NCBI GenBank assembly: GCA_025201375.1
Contig: JAIWZP010000057.1
Span: forward strand, 1-64,000
Direction of reading: 5' to 3'
DNA length: 64,000 nucleotides
Origin: Gongronella butleri
Lineage: Eukaryota; Mucoromycota; Mucoromycetes; Mucorales; Cunninghamellaceae
Notes under the pieces: model-generated
The model's database searches: none
Told to the model about the DNA's origin: nothing
The model's input: the letters and a program-made list of their open reading frames with translations, nothing else
Translations under genes and position numbers: made by a program
Shown: positions 22,301 through 34,345 of the stretch, piece by piece
How the letters are laid out: the number at the start of each line of letters is the position of its first letter
Position numbering within the stretch: the stretch's first letter is position 1

Positions 22301-23504
22301 ATCATGTCGCATGAGAGAATGTCGACTGATTTTCTTTTGGGTCTATCCTAGTGCTGTGCAAGTGCTGCCGCAATTGCAAAAGCAGGCGAGCCACATTTAC
22401 AACTTCCAGCGCACGCCGACGTGGGTGTCGCCGCGCATGCAATACACGTATAGCGGCTTGGTCAAGTTCTGCTTCCGCTGGGTGCCCTTTGCGATGCGCT
22501 TGTATCGCTGGTACCAATATTGGATCCGCGAATTCCGTTTCCGCATGATCAAGAACCCGACAGGGCCATTTGCGCGCACCGTCCGTGACCTTTTCACGAA
22601 ATCCATCAAGCACCGCCTCACCCAGGGCGGCCGTCCCGACCTCATTCCGGTTTTGCTCCCCGAATACACGATCGGGTGCAAACGCATCACGCAGTCCGAG
22701 AACTTTTACGAGGCGCTGTGCTCGCGCAATGTCACGGTGATCCCTCACGCCGCTGAAAAGGCCGAGGGAAACACGGTCACAGGCGTCAATGGCGAGCAGA
22801 TCGAGTGCGACATTTTGGTCCTTGCAACAGGCTTCGAGGTTCACAATCAATTCGGCAACTTGCACGTCATTGGCCGCGACGGCGAATCCCTCAAGGAAAA
22901 ATGGGGCAAGAACCTTCCCGTCACTTACAAGACTGTCTGCATTCCCAACTATCCCAACTTTTTCATGATGCTGGGTCCTGGTAAAGCAAAAAAGAGATGA
23001 GCGAGAGAGAAGAAAAAAGCTCATTTCGTGCTCATTCATCCTTTTCGCCTTGTAGGTTCGGGCTTGGGCCACAATTCCGTGGTATCCGTCATTGAAAAGT
23101 AAGCTCCACAAAAGAAATAGAGGAGACGGGAATCAAGCTCACATAGTGCACTTTTTTTTTTATCGTAGCCAAGTGGATTATGCGGTGCAATGCGTGAAAA
23201 CGGCACAAAAGAAGCGCCTGGCATACATTGAACCCAAAGCAGAGGCTGCCGAGCAATTTACCAAGGCGCTGCACGCGAGCCTCAAGGGCACTGCCTGGCT
23301 CAGTGGCTGCGAATCGTGGTATCTTAGAGATGGCGTTGTAAGTGCACCTCGATTTTTCTTATTTTTCCTCAAAATCACTTTTACTTAACATACTCTTTGT
23401 TTCAGCCGGCCAGCGTGTGGGGTGGCACGGTCACCTCCTTTTGGTGGATGCTCAAGCGCTTCAACTTCCAAGATTACCATCACGTTAAGCCCAAGGCCGC
23501 ATGA
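21197..23504 (+). CDS. Flavin-dependent Baeyer-Villiger monooxygenase 2
   Basis: Eleven exons: 21197-21234, 21314-21378, 21489-21525, 21609-21633, 21708-21750, 21854-22049, 22116-22259, 22352-22980, 23056-23098, 23169-23337, 23406-23504, giving 495 aa. FAD motif GAGFSG at 11-16; fingerprint FTGQVVHTARWD at 154-165; NADPH motif GNGASA from 179. The family landmarks SGTWHANTYPGAQCD, PSHLYSLSF, RTPTW, LATGFE and GSGLGHNS are present. Intron 7 falls inside the NADPH motif and begins GT followed by about 36 A. Several introns (first FAD-motif intron, the one before the fingerprint exon, and the NADPH-motif intron) are at the same place and phase as in paralog 3, so these two are the closest pair. 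Several exons are very small (25-43 nt). Substrate unknown; probably cytosolic. Confidence 0.94.
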
Positions 23505-23874
23505 AACCCGATTACCCCACCTTGTACCGCGACAATTCTCATAGAGAAACTCGAATTTTATATACATTAAATACTGTAAACGTCGGATGCTGACTTGAAA
23601 GTTGTTCAGTGCATATGATGGAGTATAGAGTGAGTACTGAATGGCGACAAGGATACTGTAATGAACAAAACATGATTTTTTTGACATTCCTGCCATTCGT
23701 GCATTGCTCGGGCTGGGACAAAATGACGCGCGGACGCATATCTTTCCGCAAGTGCAAGTTTCAGCTCGATCGAGGCACAATTTATCAAACAACGATCGAC
23801 AACGAAAATTTATCGACAAAAGTCCATTTTCTTGTCAACGGCCTGATCGATCCCCAGTTTTTACGATTGCTTTG
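23505..23874. other. 3' flank of monooxygenase 2
   Basis: AT-rich flank containing two TACTGTA heptamers (about 23572 and 23653). No gene seen. Confidence 0.5.
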
Positions 23875-24830
23875 AAAAGAGAATGGCCAAATACCCGAAC
23901 GGACAAAGTTTCGAGTGGCCGCAGTCATTTGAAGGCGCGTCATATCAATTTGGAAAATTGTGTCTTTTTCACGGATTTTCCAAGGGGTACAGTCGACAAT
24001 TTTTACCAATTTTCATTCGTAAAATTTAGATCGCTGGATCGTGATGCCATTCACACCTACGGTAAACACGCCGTATTTATCGACGGAAATGCCATAAAAA
24101 CATGAGGTTCATCACCTGGTTTTGACGATACATGCGATTACCAGCATTTCATACTTGCATTTGATCCTAAGGCTATCTCAATGAAAAAAGGTCATAGCGC
24201 CCTGAAACCAGGAACATAGGAAAGAGCACACTCTTATGCATCTTTAGATGCTTGTGATCTTTAATCATATAAAGTTACGGCCGAGCACACGCGAGACAAA
24301 AAAGGTCTTTATTTTCGTCAACTTGGACGGGCAATGATTTACCTTACGTTCATGATGGCCGCTCATGGTCATCATCGATTCAATACTCCTGGAGCAGTAC
24401 GTGTTGGTTGACGCGTCGGCGCGGCTCTAATACGCGTTGCCAGCGCGTCATTCGCCGGCAAAGTTAAATATAAAATCACGGATTGCTCGTCGCTGGTCAG
24501 ATCGATTGTAGTCCTTTTTGTCTTTTTTCGTGGTTCTCCGCGCGCTTCATGCTGTGTGCAAATTGGACGGGAATCTTGGAATCTGCTTTTTTGATTTTGG
24601 GTTTGGCCCGGGCTACGACTTTTATATCGCCTGTGGGGCATCTCCTGCTAAGCATATCCAGATGGTCCCATATTTTAACCAGATGGTTTCCTGGCCTGAG
24701 AAATGCGAACGATATCAGCGTAGTGTCTCAGGAGTGCAAACTCGCGAAGTGATATTAGAAAAAGATATAATTTGGCTTTATTTGCCAATTGCTGGGCAGT
24801 CATGTACTGGATCCTGAATTTTTAAGACAT
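23875..24830 (+). repeat. R1 dispersed repeat, near-complete copy 2
   Basis: Same block order as copy 1: TTTTCCAAGGGGTACAGTCGA, GCCATTCACACCTACGGTAA, AATGCCATAAAAACATGAGG, TTCATCACCTGGTT, then TTGACGCGTCGGCGCGGCTC, TACGCGTTG, ATTGCTCGTCGCTGGTCAGATCG, and the T-rich tail. It lies between monooxygenases 2 and 3. Confidence 0.8.
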
Positions 24831-26019
24831 TTAAAGAGCAAAGAGGTGACAATTCATGTCATGGGAAGATCACATTGGCGATAAAAGTATTTGGTTTGCT
24901 GTTTTACGAGCTTGCTTTGTAGATTTTTAGCATGCAAGACATCAAATGAACGAATTGTCTTGGTTTTATGGTTTAGTGAGAAGGAAAAACTTCAATGCAG
25001 CATAACTCAATGCTTCATCGATCCGTCTTTACTATGAAGGTGGCAAGGGCACATGGCAATTTTTTTTTTTTTTTTTTTTTTTTACGCGCTAGCGGTGGTT
25101 GCTCAAGACGGGGCCCGAGTTTATTATTATTTTTTTTGTGGTCCTGCATTATATGTCTATCATACCAATGGCGCTTTGCGCCGATTAAAAGGAGCATGCG
25201 GGCCGGTATGAGAGTATGACAGCACCGTCGGCGTCGCGTGCAAGGGTTTGTCACTTTTTGCCGGCTTGGATCCCGGAGAATCGCCTGATTCAGCGTGGCG
25301 CTGGCAACTGCCGCGTCCGGATTGGATAGCAGAGCAAGTTAGCCGGCGGTGGCATGCTCGCGCCGAGCCTGTGTGTCGTTTTTGTTTTTGCCGTGTCTGC
25401 TGAGCTCTGCGGCACGCGTGTGCACGCGACCCTCCTTTTTTTTTTTTTTTTTGCTGCGTCTCTTTCCATTATTTTGGAACGGCCGGACGTCTGAGATTGG
25501 GTTTCGGGAGCCGCTTGTTTAAAATTTTGGCTGACATTGACGGCGGCAGAAGGGTAAACCCGTTTTTTTGATTTCCCTTTTGCCTGCAGACTCCCACGTC
25601 AATAAGACAGATTCCCATCGCGCCGCCCCGCTCTTGGTAGCACGCCGCGCTCGCAACCATTGGCGAAACAGCCAAGTAAAAAAAAAAAAAAAAAAAAGGC
25701 CTTTTGCGAGTGCCTTTTTTCTTCTTGATCTAATGTGGTGAGCTTTGTGAAAAAAAAAAGTGGGCCGACCCGCTCGCTCGCCCTCTCTCTCCCTCTCGCG
25801 TGTTACCGAGAGCAGGGCGGGCACGGTGACGCATCTGAGTGAGAAAAAGAGAAATATTCAGGAACATCCTCCGCCCCCACACGACCTTGGTCACAGCGAT
25901 TCTGCCCAAATAGGCAACCTGCCCCACGATCGAGGATAAAAAACAATATCTTAGGTCCTTGCGGTGCCTTTTTTTCTTTTTCATTTTTCTTTATTCTTGC
26001 AACGCGTTGACAAACCAAT
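24831..26019. other. Intergenic and promoter region of monooxygenase 3
   Basis: Poly(T) tract near 25061-25083 followed by ACGCGC, another at about 25438-25452 and a poly(A) at about 25679-25697. A weak TATA-like GATAAAAAA lies near 25935, about 85 bases before the ATG. No gene recognised. Confidence 0.5.
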
Positions 26020-28477
26020 ATGAGCGGAAAAGACATTGCCGTCATTGGCGGCGGGTAAAATTCATTAAAATCATCATGCGCGTGCACGGTGCCAATTGAC
26101 ACCCTCGTGTCTTTTTTTTTTGCGTATTAGATTCAGTGGCATTTGCACGGCCATCCAAGTGCAAAAACACTTTGGCGAAAAGGTGACGATTTTTGACGCT
26201 GGTTCTTCGCTCGGAGGGACCTGGAATAGCAATCGTTACTTGGGTGAGGTTTCCTTAAATTTCTATCCGTTTGCGTCCTTTTTTTCTGACTGAGTTCCTC
26301 GTTTTTCTTAGGTGCGGCGTGCGATGTGCCATCACATTTGTATTCCTTGTCGTTTGAGCCTAATCCAAGTAAGCAACTGAGCGGCGCGACGACCCAAAAG
26401 CGCGATCAGCTGATGTTTTTTTTTCAAAGACTGGACGCAGCGCTTCTCTGGGCAGCAAGAGATTTACGAGTACATGCAGGGGGTTGCGGCCAAGCACAAC
26501 TTGTATGACCAGGCGGTGCTGAACACTGAGGTCAAGGCCGCCGATTGGCAGGAGAACGAGCGCAAATGGAAGCTGACGGTGTTTGATAAGGAGTCGCAGA
26601 CGTCGCGCACGATGTTTTACGACGTGATGTAAGCAGATCACGAAATTCGAGGCGAAAACGCGCGCCGCTCATCGTCACTTTCTTTTTAAAAGTTTCTGCG
26701 GCGTAGGGCCCCTTCGCATCCCCAATGTGCCCGACGAATTCAAGGACTTTGAGGGCACGACGGTGCATTCAGCGTATTGGGACAAGTCGATTGATTTCAC
26801 CAACAAGCGTGTTGCCGTGATTGGCAGTGGCGCAAGGTAAAATGAGCGAGTGTGAGAGGGAGCACGTGTCGTGCGGGTGTAGGGTGACACAAACGCGCGA
26901 GTGTGACAACGGCAATTGAGAGGCCCGTGGTGGCTCATTCTTTTGTTTTTTTTTTTTTGTTGAAAATCAGTGCTGTGCAAGTGATTCCCAAGTTGCAGCC
27001 GATGGTGTCGCATCTCACCAACTACCAGCGCACGCCAACGTGGTGCCGCGTGCGCCGCCAGTACAATTATTCGTCGTTTGTCAAATTTTTGTTCCGCTGG
27101 TTCCCATTCCTCATGTTCCTCTACAGAGTGTCTCTGTACCTCCGCGTAAGTTTTTACTCTTTTTTGCCTTTTGTACGTTCCCCACCACCCGCGTCTTGTC
27201 TTTGGGCATGGGACGCGCCACAATGCTCGACATCGTGGCCAATGCGCAAGGCAGGGGAGCGTGAGGGCAAAAAAGGCTCAGCAAAAATCAAAAAAAGCAG
27301 GATGCCAGGGGCTGATCCGGATTGTTGGCCCCAAAATTGTATGTAGTACGAAGTCCAATACCTTGGCTTCAGGTACTTTGACACGTGGCTCGGTCGTGCG
27401 GTGCGTCGTGACTTTGAGCACGATCTTGCACGGCGATGCAAGGCCAAGGGGCGGCCCGAGATGATCAGCAAGCTGACGCCAAATTACGAGGTTGGATGCC
27501 GGCGCATCACGCCCTCGGAAACGTACATTGAAGCGCTGTGCGAGGCCAATGTCGAGGTCGAGCGTTCAGGCATTGCGTCCGTCAAGGGCCGCACCATTAC
27601 CACCGTCGACGGTCGCGAGCAAGAATTCGATATTTTGTTACTATGCACCGGGTTCAACACTGCCGGCTTCCTGGGCAACCTGCAGAGTAAAAAAAAAAAG
27701 AAAAGAAAAAAGAAAAAAAACGACGCGCAAAATCGCCATTTGACGCGTCTTGGGCACTCATTTCCTTCTTTTTTTCCCACTTTCATTTGAGCAGTCACTG
27801 GACGCAACAATGTTTGTCTGAACAAGCTGTGGAACAATGCGTACCCAGACACATACAAGACCATTGGCATCCACGGATTCCCCAACTTTTTCATGCTGCT
27901 TGGGTAAAAAGCGCGAAAATCCACGAAATCACGCGACGCGCGCCTCTAACCTCTTTGTTTACGCGTGTCTTTAGCCCTGGAAGTACGCTCGGGCACAATT
28001 CCGTGGTGACCATGATTGAAATGTAAGGACTGGGACGAGACGCTGTCAATTTTGACGCTTGACTCACGCCTTTTCACGCTTTTTTAGCCAAGTTGCTAAT
28101 GCCATCAAGTGCCTGAAGCAGCTAAACGGCAATGTCAAGGCCATTGAGCCCACGGTCGAGGCACAGGACCGCTTTATTGCCGATCTGAAGCGTAACATGA
28201 GCAAGGTACTTATTGAAAATGAAAAAAATAGCAATCGTCGCCACTCACGCTCTGATTTGTCTACTTTTTTTTTTTTAGACCGTGTGGAGCACCTCTTGCA
28301 AGAGCTGGTACAAGCTTCCCAATGGCGAGGTAAGCACAATCCCTAAAAAAATTGTGAAAAAAGTGGCTCAATGCCATTTTTTGGCAGGTATTTTCGCTTT
28401 GGAGCTCGACGGTGGCCTACTTTTACTGGGTGTTGCGCAGCAACAATTTCAAGCGCGATTTCATCAAGTACACATGA
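26020..28477 (+). CDS. Flavin-dependent Baeyer-Villiger monooxygenase 3
   Basis: Twelve exons: 26020-26054, 26131-26243, 26312-26368, 26430-26628, 26693-26836, 26971-27145, 27347-27686, 27795-27903, 27975-28022, 28088-28205, 28279-28329, 28388-28477, giving 492 aa. FAD motif GGGFSG at 10-15; GGTWNSNRYLGAACDVPSHL follows. The fingerprint FEGTTVHSAYWD is at 154-165 and the NADPH motif GSGASA starts at 179. RTPTW, GRPEMISKL and GSTLGHNSVV complete the family pattern. Intron 6 is 201 nt, much longer than the others. Its acceptor was placed at TATGTAG before TACGAAG because only that keeps the frame and restores the segment length seen in the paralogs. Intron 7 starts GT followed by an A-rich tract. 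Function as for the paralogs; substrate unknown. Confidence 0.93.
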
Positions 28478-28589
28478 GTCTTTTTTTTTTTTTTTTGAAG
28501 GCTAGTCCAATTGAAAAAGAAAAAAAAATACAAGTTGTACATTACTTTTATGGCGAGCTATTTTACAAAAGGGAAAAAGGGGATGGTCT

Positions 28590-30055
28590 CTATGATAGGT
28601 TGTCGTTGGTTGGTGCTGGTGTGTGGAGCATGATTTCGACGGCGCGATTGATATTGTTGTGTGCTGCGACGAGGGCATTGGTGATGGTATCGCGAGGGTG
28701 ATCTGGGAACATGACGGTGAGGACGGCGAGATGTTGGCTGGAGGGCGTGATTTCCTGCGTGGAGAGGGGTGCGCGGCCGGTCAATGCATCGAGGTACTGG
28801 CGCACGGTGGTGGTATCGAGTCTGTCGTCATTTTCGTCATCATTTTCTCGCGGCACATTGGATGTGGACGCGGTGGCGCGTGTGGCCAAGGACGATGCGG
28901 CCACGGAGCTTGCCGTAGACGCGACGCTCATGGTTTCATCGATCGAGTCGTTGGTATCCATGGTGTTTGTGCTTGCCGTGTCGGTGGTGCTTGTGCCGAC
29001 GCGGCGGCGCAGCCAATTGTCGAAGCTGCTGCGTGCATTGGCGCTAAAGGTGGCCGCCGCGAGTGGCCGTTCGACGGGGACCGTGTTGTTTGTTCTTGGC
29101 GACGGCGACGTCGCCAGATACGGCTTGATGTAATGCCGCATCCACACCAGACACCGTGGAGGGAAGCGCCAGCGCTTGATGTTACCAATATCCGACCGAT
29201 AAAGCGCTCCGCAGAGCAAACCACACAAACATGGCACCATTGTGTGCATTCCGTCCGAGAAAAACACCTGGGGGAAAAAAAAGGAGGAATTGAGCTCAAA
29301 ACCGCGTTTTTTCTCGTTTTTTTCAGCCCTTTTTTCAGATTTTTTTTTTACATGGATGCTAAGCAAGTAAAGAAACGATTTGTTGTTGAATTCGATGCCA
29401 AAGATGCGGAAGCGGTAGACGACGGGGACCATGCGCTCGTACTGGTAGAGCATGGCGAAAATCAGCGCGTAGGGGCCACCAGGGATATAACGAAAGCCGA
29501 GCTTGAGGCCCATCACGAGTGCGCCAATCTCCATCAGTGCCGCAACGCCAAGCATCACCACGACAAACGCCTAATTGGGAAAAAAATGAGTGTCTTGATG
29601 CCCTTTTGCCACGAATTGCCCCCTTTTTTTTCATGATTTTGTTGGCGCGTACCGCGTATTTCGCGCTACCAAACTGGCGCTCGACAATGCGCATTGCATA
29701 GATGACCATGGTGCCGAAAAAGACGTCGCCCGTGCTGGTGAAAACGAGCTGGCTCGTGAAAATGCGCCAAAACTGCGAAAAACAACGAATTAAGCGGTTT
29801 AAGCACCTGTAGACGAAGTTTTAAATGTCGTTACCTGATGATGTAGCGTGATATGAGGCGACAGTTGTAGGTGGATAAGCGGCTTCCATTGCAATATGCT
29901 TATGACGACCGACAAGAACCAATTTGAAAAGACCAGCAGCTTGGTGACAGGCGCATTATAAAAGCCTATGAAAACAAAAAGGAATTAAGCGCCCAATGCT
30001 CCTTTTCCAACACGTTGGCTCCTCTTGTCTTGCCTGCTAGTCCAACAACAGACAT
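28590..30055 (-). CDS. UBAC2/Dsc2-like rhomboid-fold ER protein with UBA domain
   Basis: Five exons: 30034-30055, 29835-29965, 29653-29772, 29352-29570, 28590-29267, giving 389 aa. Hydrophobic segments in the first 200 residues (for example LLVFSNWFLSVVISILQW and VVVMLGVAALMEIGALVMG) match the rhomboid-pseudoprotease fold of UBAC2, Dsc2 and fission yeast Ucp14. A Ser/Thr-rich linker follows, and a C-terminal UBA-type helix bundle (QHLAVLTVMFPDHPRDTITN, then ALVAAHNNINRAVEIML). Such proteins hold ER-associated degradation or Golgi E3 ligase complexes; Dsc2 works in SREBP cleavage. The first intron has a GC donor (AG|GCAAGA). Without it the start codon exon MSVVGLAG cannot be joined to FYNAPVTKLL. 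The gene ends about 110 bp from convergent monooxygenase 3. Confidence 0.85.
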
Positions 30056-30256
30056 GGTAGACGTAAAAAAAGAAAAAAAAGCAAAAAGAAAGCAAAGACC
30101 TGAAGAAGAAGAAAAAGCGACAATTGACACGCCGCCGCCGCCGCCCCCCCTTTTTTTTTATTTCCCTCCATTATGCCCCGACGCTTGCCTTTTTTTTTTT
30201 CTTTTGATTTGACTATACATTTCTTTATTTTGAGGAAAAAAGAGGAAAGAGTTGAT

Positions 30257-32589
30257 CTATGGTGCCGTCGTAATCTGACCAGCAGGTGGTGTTATGTCTG
30301 TAGATGGGGAAATGGCAGGGGGTGATGGTGTCGTTTGCTTGGCGGAGGTGGAGGGTGGCGATGATGCGGATGAAGCTGAGGCTGCCGAGGACGAGGAATT
30401 GGCGGAATTGTTGGCATTGGGAGGCGAGGATGCGGGTGGCGAGATGTTTTCCTGGTTTTCCTGAAGCTGCCATTGGAGCTGTGCCTGTTGCTTTCGCTGG
30501 TCGATGATCTGTTTGCGTATGGGCGGTGCGACAATGGAGCCGTCGGTGTGGAACCAGCATTCGGAGAGGAATTTGAACTTTAGCTCGTCGACAAGGCGCG
30601 ACTTGCTACCGTTTTCGCGCAGACAAGGTGTTGTGTCGTGTTCTTGGTCCCATTGGATGGTGGCGTCCCACTTGCCGAGGTGCAATCCGCCGATGAATTC
30701 ATCCCATTCGCTGTTTGTGAAGGTGAGATGCAGCTTTGAGCCGCTCAATTCCTTGGTCATGAGCAACACGCCCTGGCCCACGACCTTGGTCAGCAGCACC
30801 ATGCGTTCGCCCACCACAAGATTGCGTCTGAACGCGGCCCAGTTGGTTTCTGTCAGCAATGGCTCGATCCACGCGCGGTATGCCTTCATGTTCATGTTCC
30901 TGTCGCGGTCCCTGTCGCGCTCCGACATGGCCGACACCGTCGCCGACATGCTGGAGGGCGGCAATGGGATCTCCATCGAGTCAAACTCGGCATTTTCGTC
31001 CTGTTGCGTCGATCCCGCCTCTGAATCGTCGCCACCACCGGCGGCGTCGACCGACGATTTGCGATACACTTTGCGAATCTTGACCACCTCGTGCGGGAAC
31101 AGGATGCCAAAGGCCTTTTGGAATTGCACAAAAGCCAAATACAGTCGGTAATAGTCGACATTGTAGTAAATGCCGTTTTGATTCATCCCATTGTCCAAGT
31201 GTGGCTTCAGGTTGCTGTGGTACGTCAGGATCCGCAGCGACGGCTCCAAAAAGTCGGCGGCCTCCTCGGATGAAAGGTTGCTTGGCACAAGATCAGGTGG
31301 CAACTCGGCCGTCTCGATTGCAAGCGTCGTATCTTGCGGCAATCGCTGCGATTTTTGCTCCAGATCAGACACCGTGATGCTGCGCATGCGATGGATGATG
31401 TCGTCGCCTGAGGAAAAGAGAGACAATGTCAATTTTTTTTTTGGTTTTTTTTTTCCTTTTTTTTTTTTTTTTTCTTACGCCTTTGCTCGAATTCGCCGTG
31501 CCGATGGGGAATTTTTGGTTTTTTCGTTGCAGCGGGGAGTGTGGAGAGCACGTAGGGATTGTCTTGATCCGAACATTGGCGTCGACGCTTGCGCAGCAGC
31601 GATGCTTGCGTGAGGACGCCCTGTTCTGCAAATCGGCGCAAAAGGGGCGGTTCACGCTCAATGCGGCCATATTGATAGTAGAATCCGCGCTGTCGAGGTT
31701 CCATGACGACCGGGGTGGTGGCGGGGTCTGGCTCGACGCGTGTGGTTGGCATTGGCCCGTGTAGCATGGAATTGAGCTGGGACGACATGTGTGGGGAGGC
31801 GATCAAGGGCGAATTGGCAAAAGGGGTATCAAAAGGCGAGTGTGACTGGCTGGTGGTGGAATGGGTACTGTTTGTGCCATTGGGCGGTGTCGGTGCACTG
31901 AGTGGATGGTGATTGTTGTTGGTCAATGTCGACGAAGTGGAAGCAAACGAGCCCTGGCGCAATTTTTGGGTTGGAAACAGGTCTTCTTTGGGGAAGCTCG
32001 GGCGGAATTGGGTGTATGGCCGTACAATGGTGGCGTCCAGGAGGTCCTGGTTCGTGGCCGTGGGCGGGTGGGTCATGTAAGACAGCGACAATGGCTGTTG
32101 TTGTTGTTGCGAATTTTGTGCATGTTGTGGCTGTTGCAGTGGCGGATGCAGCGGCAATGGCTGTTTGGTGGGCGACAATGGCACACCGGGCGTGTTGGAG
32201 GTCGTGGAGGTATCCCATGCCGACGCCGGCCCAAGCGCCCATTGCCCCATTGGGTGTGTCTCTTGAGCGTCGCAGCAACTTGGGTGATACGACAGCTTCA
32301 CAGCATGCACTGTGGGCGTTGCCGCCTCGTCATCTCGGAAGACGACCGTGTCGTGGTGGCCAGGACGATACTGCTTGATGTGGTCACCCAAAGAATACGA
32401 AATACAGAACAAAAGCTTCGCAAGACGCTCAGCATCCGGCCGCTTCCGTGTGATTTGCTTGATAATTCGGAACAGATCAAGAAGCTCCTCGTCGCTGAGA
32501 ATATCCTCGGCCGCAGGCTGGAATACCCGCGTCTCAGCACTGGGCCGTAAAAGACAATGCCGCCCCAACGTATGATCAAAGCTGTCCAT
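30257..32589 (-). CDS. Unrecognised low-complexity protein with conserved-looking core, 753 aa
   Basis: Two exons, 31479-32589 and 30257-31407. The N-terminus (MDSFDHTLGRH onward) is compact and helical for about 100 residues (LSDEELLDLFRIIKQITRK, then LLFCISYSLGDHIKQY). A long Q/P/S/T/N/H-rich region follows, then a basic stretch (LLRKRRRQCSDQ) that could be a nuclear signal. A second ordered region runs from about NGIYYNVDYYRLYLAFVQFQ to GGLHLGKWDATIQWD and includes GERMVLLTKVVGQGVLLMTK. The C-terminal 90 residues are Q/S/P/A/T-rich. Two ordered islands in low-complexity sequence are typical of regulatory nuclear proteins, but I recognise no family and do not assign a function. The intron begins GTAAG followed by a 17-A run. 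ATTGG boxes near 32776 and 32812 may be promoter elements. Confidence 0.75.
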
Positions 32590-33359
32590 TTGCCAAATAA
32601 AAAGAAAACGAGAAAAAAAAAAAGAGGGGGTTAAAAGAAAAAGAAACCGTTTTCCCAGGAACACACTTTCCAACGGCTTTTTCTTTTTTTGAGTTGTGAG
32701 CGGTGATTGAACCCAATCTCCGCCTTTTTTTTCTGAAACCCCACCAAATGCAGCCTTGTCGGACACACTTGTTCTCATTGGTCGCGCCTCCTTTGTGCAC
32801 CACGCTTGTCTTATTGGCGCTGCTGCAGGCATGCCCTAGCCAAATTTCAGAGTGATCCGTTCGGTGGCGCTGCGCAAAAAAGCAAGATAAAGAAGCATGT
32901 CGCACATTTTGGATATCTGCGAGGTACCTTCAGAGTACCTCGAGTCAAATCGAATCCTTAAATGAATCATCGTCCACCGAAAAGGGTCTGATCGTTACCA
33001 TGGCCTTTTTTGTCGCGATCTTCCTGAACCATCCATAAAATAGGCTTTTTTTTCTGTTTTCCCCTTACAAGTCGAGCAAAACGCCGTATGGTGACCTCAA
33101 ATTTGACATCCTGGTTGCTTGATTTGAAGCGCTCATTTTATGACACCTCGATCTTCGTCATTCGTTTGAAACGTTCAACTTTGAGAAAAATAAACTTTTC
33201 GCTGCTAATTTCTAGATTGCCAACGATGCAGACAGATCAAATCTCTGTTGAATGTGGACCAGCTCTCCCTCACGACCATTGTATACACGCTCCACATCTT
33301 AGAATCGCAAAATTCGGCCTACAGAGGCGAAATCAATTGTGATTTTTCATCTTGGTGAT
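32590..33359. other. Promoter region of the 753-aa protein, then intergenic
   Basis: CATTGGTCGCGCC (about 32775) and TATTGGCGCTGC (about 32811) are candidate CCAAT-type boxes. The remaining AT-rich sequence holds only short open frames. Confidence 0.45.
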
Positions 33360-34345
33360 TTCTCATAGGAAGCGTTGCCCATCAGGGCATGTTTGAGCGG
33401 CGAAACGCGCTTCGACATAAGGGAAGCGAACAGCACCTAATGGTTTGCGATTTGCAGCGATCACAACGCTTTGCGAGCACGCCACGCGCAAATCCAATTT
33501 TCGTCGTCGCGAGGCTCCAAATCCAAAATGGAAAAATCGGGTCTCCAGAAATCCCCCAAAACTCGCACACAGGAATACTTGCATGAAGAAACCACGGGAA
33601 TGACCAAAAAAGAATAAGGTTGCCTTGATCGTTGGCGAGCAGTTCGCAATTTTAGATTTTATTTCAACCACGAATAGCACGTGGAAACGCGTCGATATAG
33701 CCTCGCTAACGCGTCCACCGGCAAGAGACGTGCCAGGAGCAAGGATTCGATAAGGCGTGGACGCTTGTCATCCGACGACCGACGCGGTTTTTCACGCGTG
33801 CGAGTTGCCCTGCAAAGAGACTGGTCGCGTTAATTCTACCAAAAACAAATATTTTGCAATGACCATTGCTACCCACGAATGCAGCTGGCTGCTCTCTTTC
33901 TGGTAGTCTCCGTTTCGCGGCTCTGTGGTTGATTTTCGTCGACTTTTCCTTGAGGCGAAAAAAAGAGGCAAATTGCATTTTACGCGAAACCCAGTCAAAG
34001 GACCCGCCTTTTTTATTGCATTTCTGTCAGTTATGATAACGTGTTCACTATATGGGTGAATGGTGTGGCGATCTGAGGGCCTAAACTTCTCGATTTTCAG
34101 CTCCTCGACTGCACCCCTTGGCAAATCCGTGATTTTCAAACATGGCGATTGCGTGCCGTCCACTGGCCACAGCGCCTCAAGGGTAGGCTCATACGAACGA
34201 GAAAAATTGAAAGCACACTTCAAACAGCGCCGTTCCTTGAATGTAGTCATTTCATTGAAAAGCAGCCAAAAGGTTACAAAAACGACTCAATTCATAACTA
34301 CCTCGGCCATCATTCATTCGACCTCCATCTTTTACGGCTATGATG
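33360..34345 (-). repeat. R1 dispersed repeat, near-complete copy 3 (inverted)
   Basis: Read on the minus strand from 34345 it gives the 5' block (ATTTGCCAAGGGGTGCAGTCGA, AGATCGCCACACCATTCACC, AATGCAATAAAA, TTTGACTGGGTTTCGCGTAA), then the 3' block (CACGCGTGAAAAACCGCGTC, GACGCGTT, TTCCACGTGCTATTCGTGG). Orientation is opposite to copies 1 and 2. It keeps a stretch linking the halves (TTTCGCGGCTCTGTGGTTGA and TTTTGCAATGACCATTGC on the plus strand) that also occurs in the terminal copy at 63.9 kb. Confidence 0.8.

Noticed and set aside
28623..29636. 337-codon plus-strand frame across the UBAC2-like gene
   Set aside because: Antisense shadow; includes a translated poly(T) tract.
13140..34345. R1 copies as protein-coding transposon remnants
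   Set aside because: Open frames in the copies do not correspond to each other, and no transposase or polymerase motif is visible.
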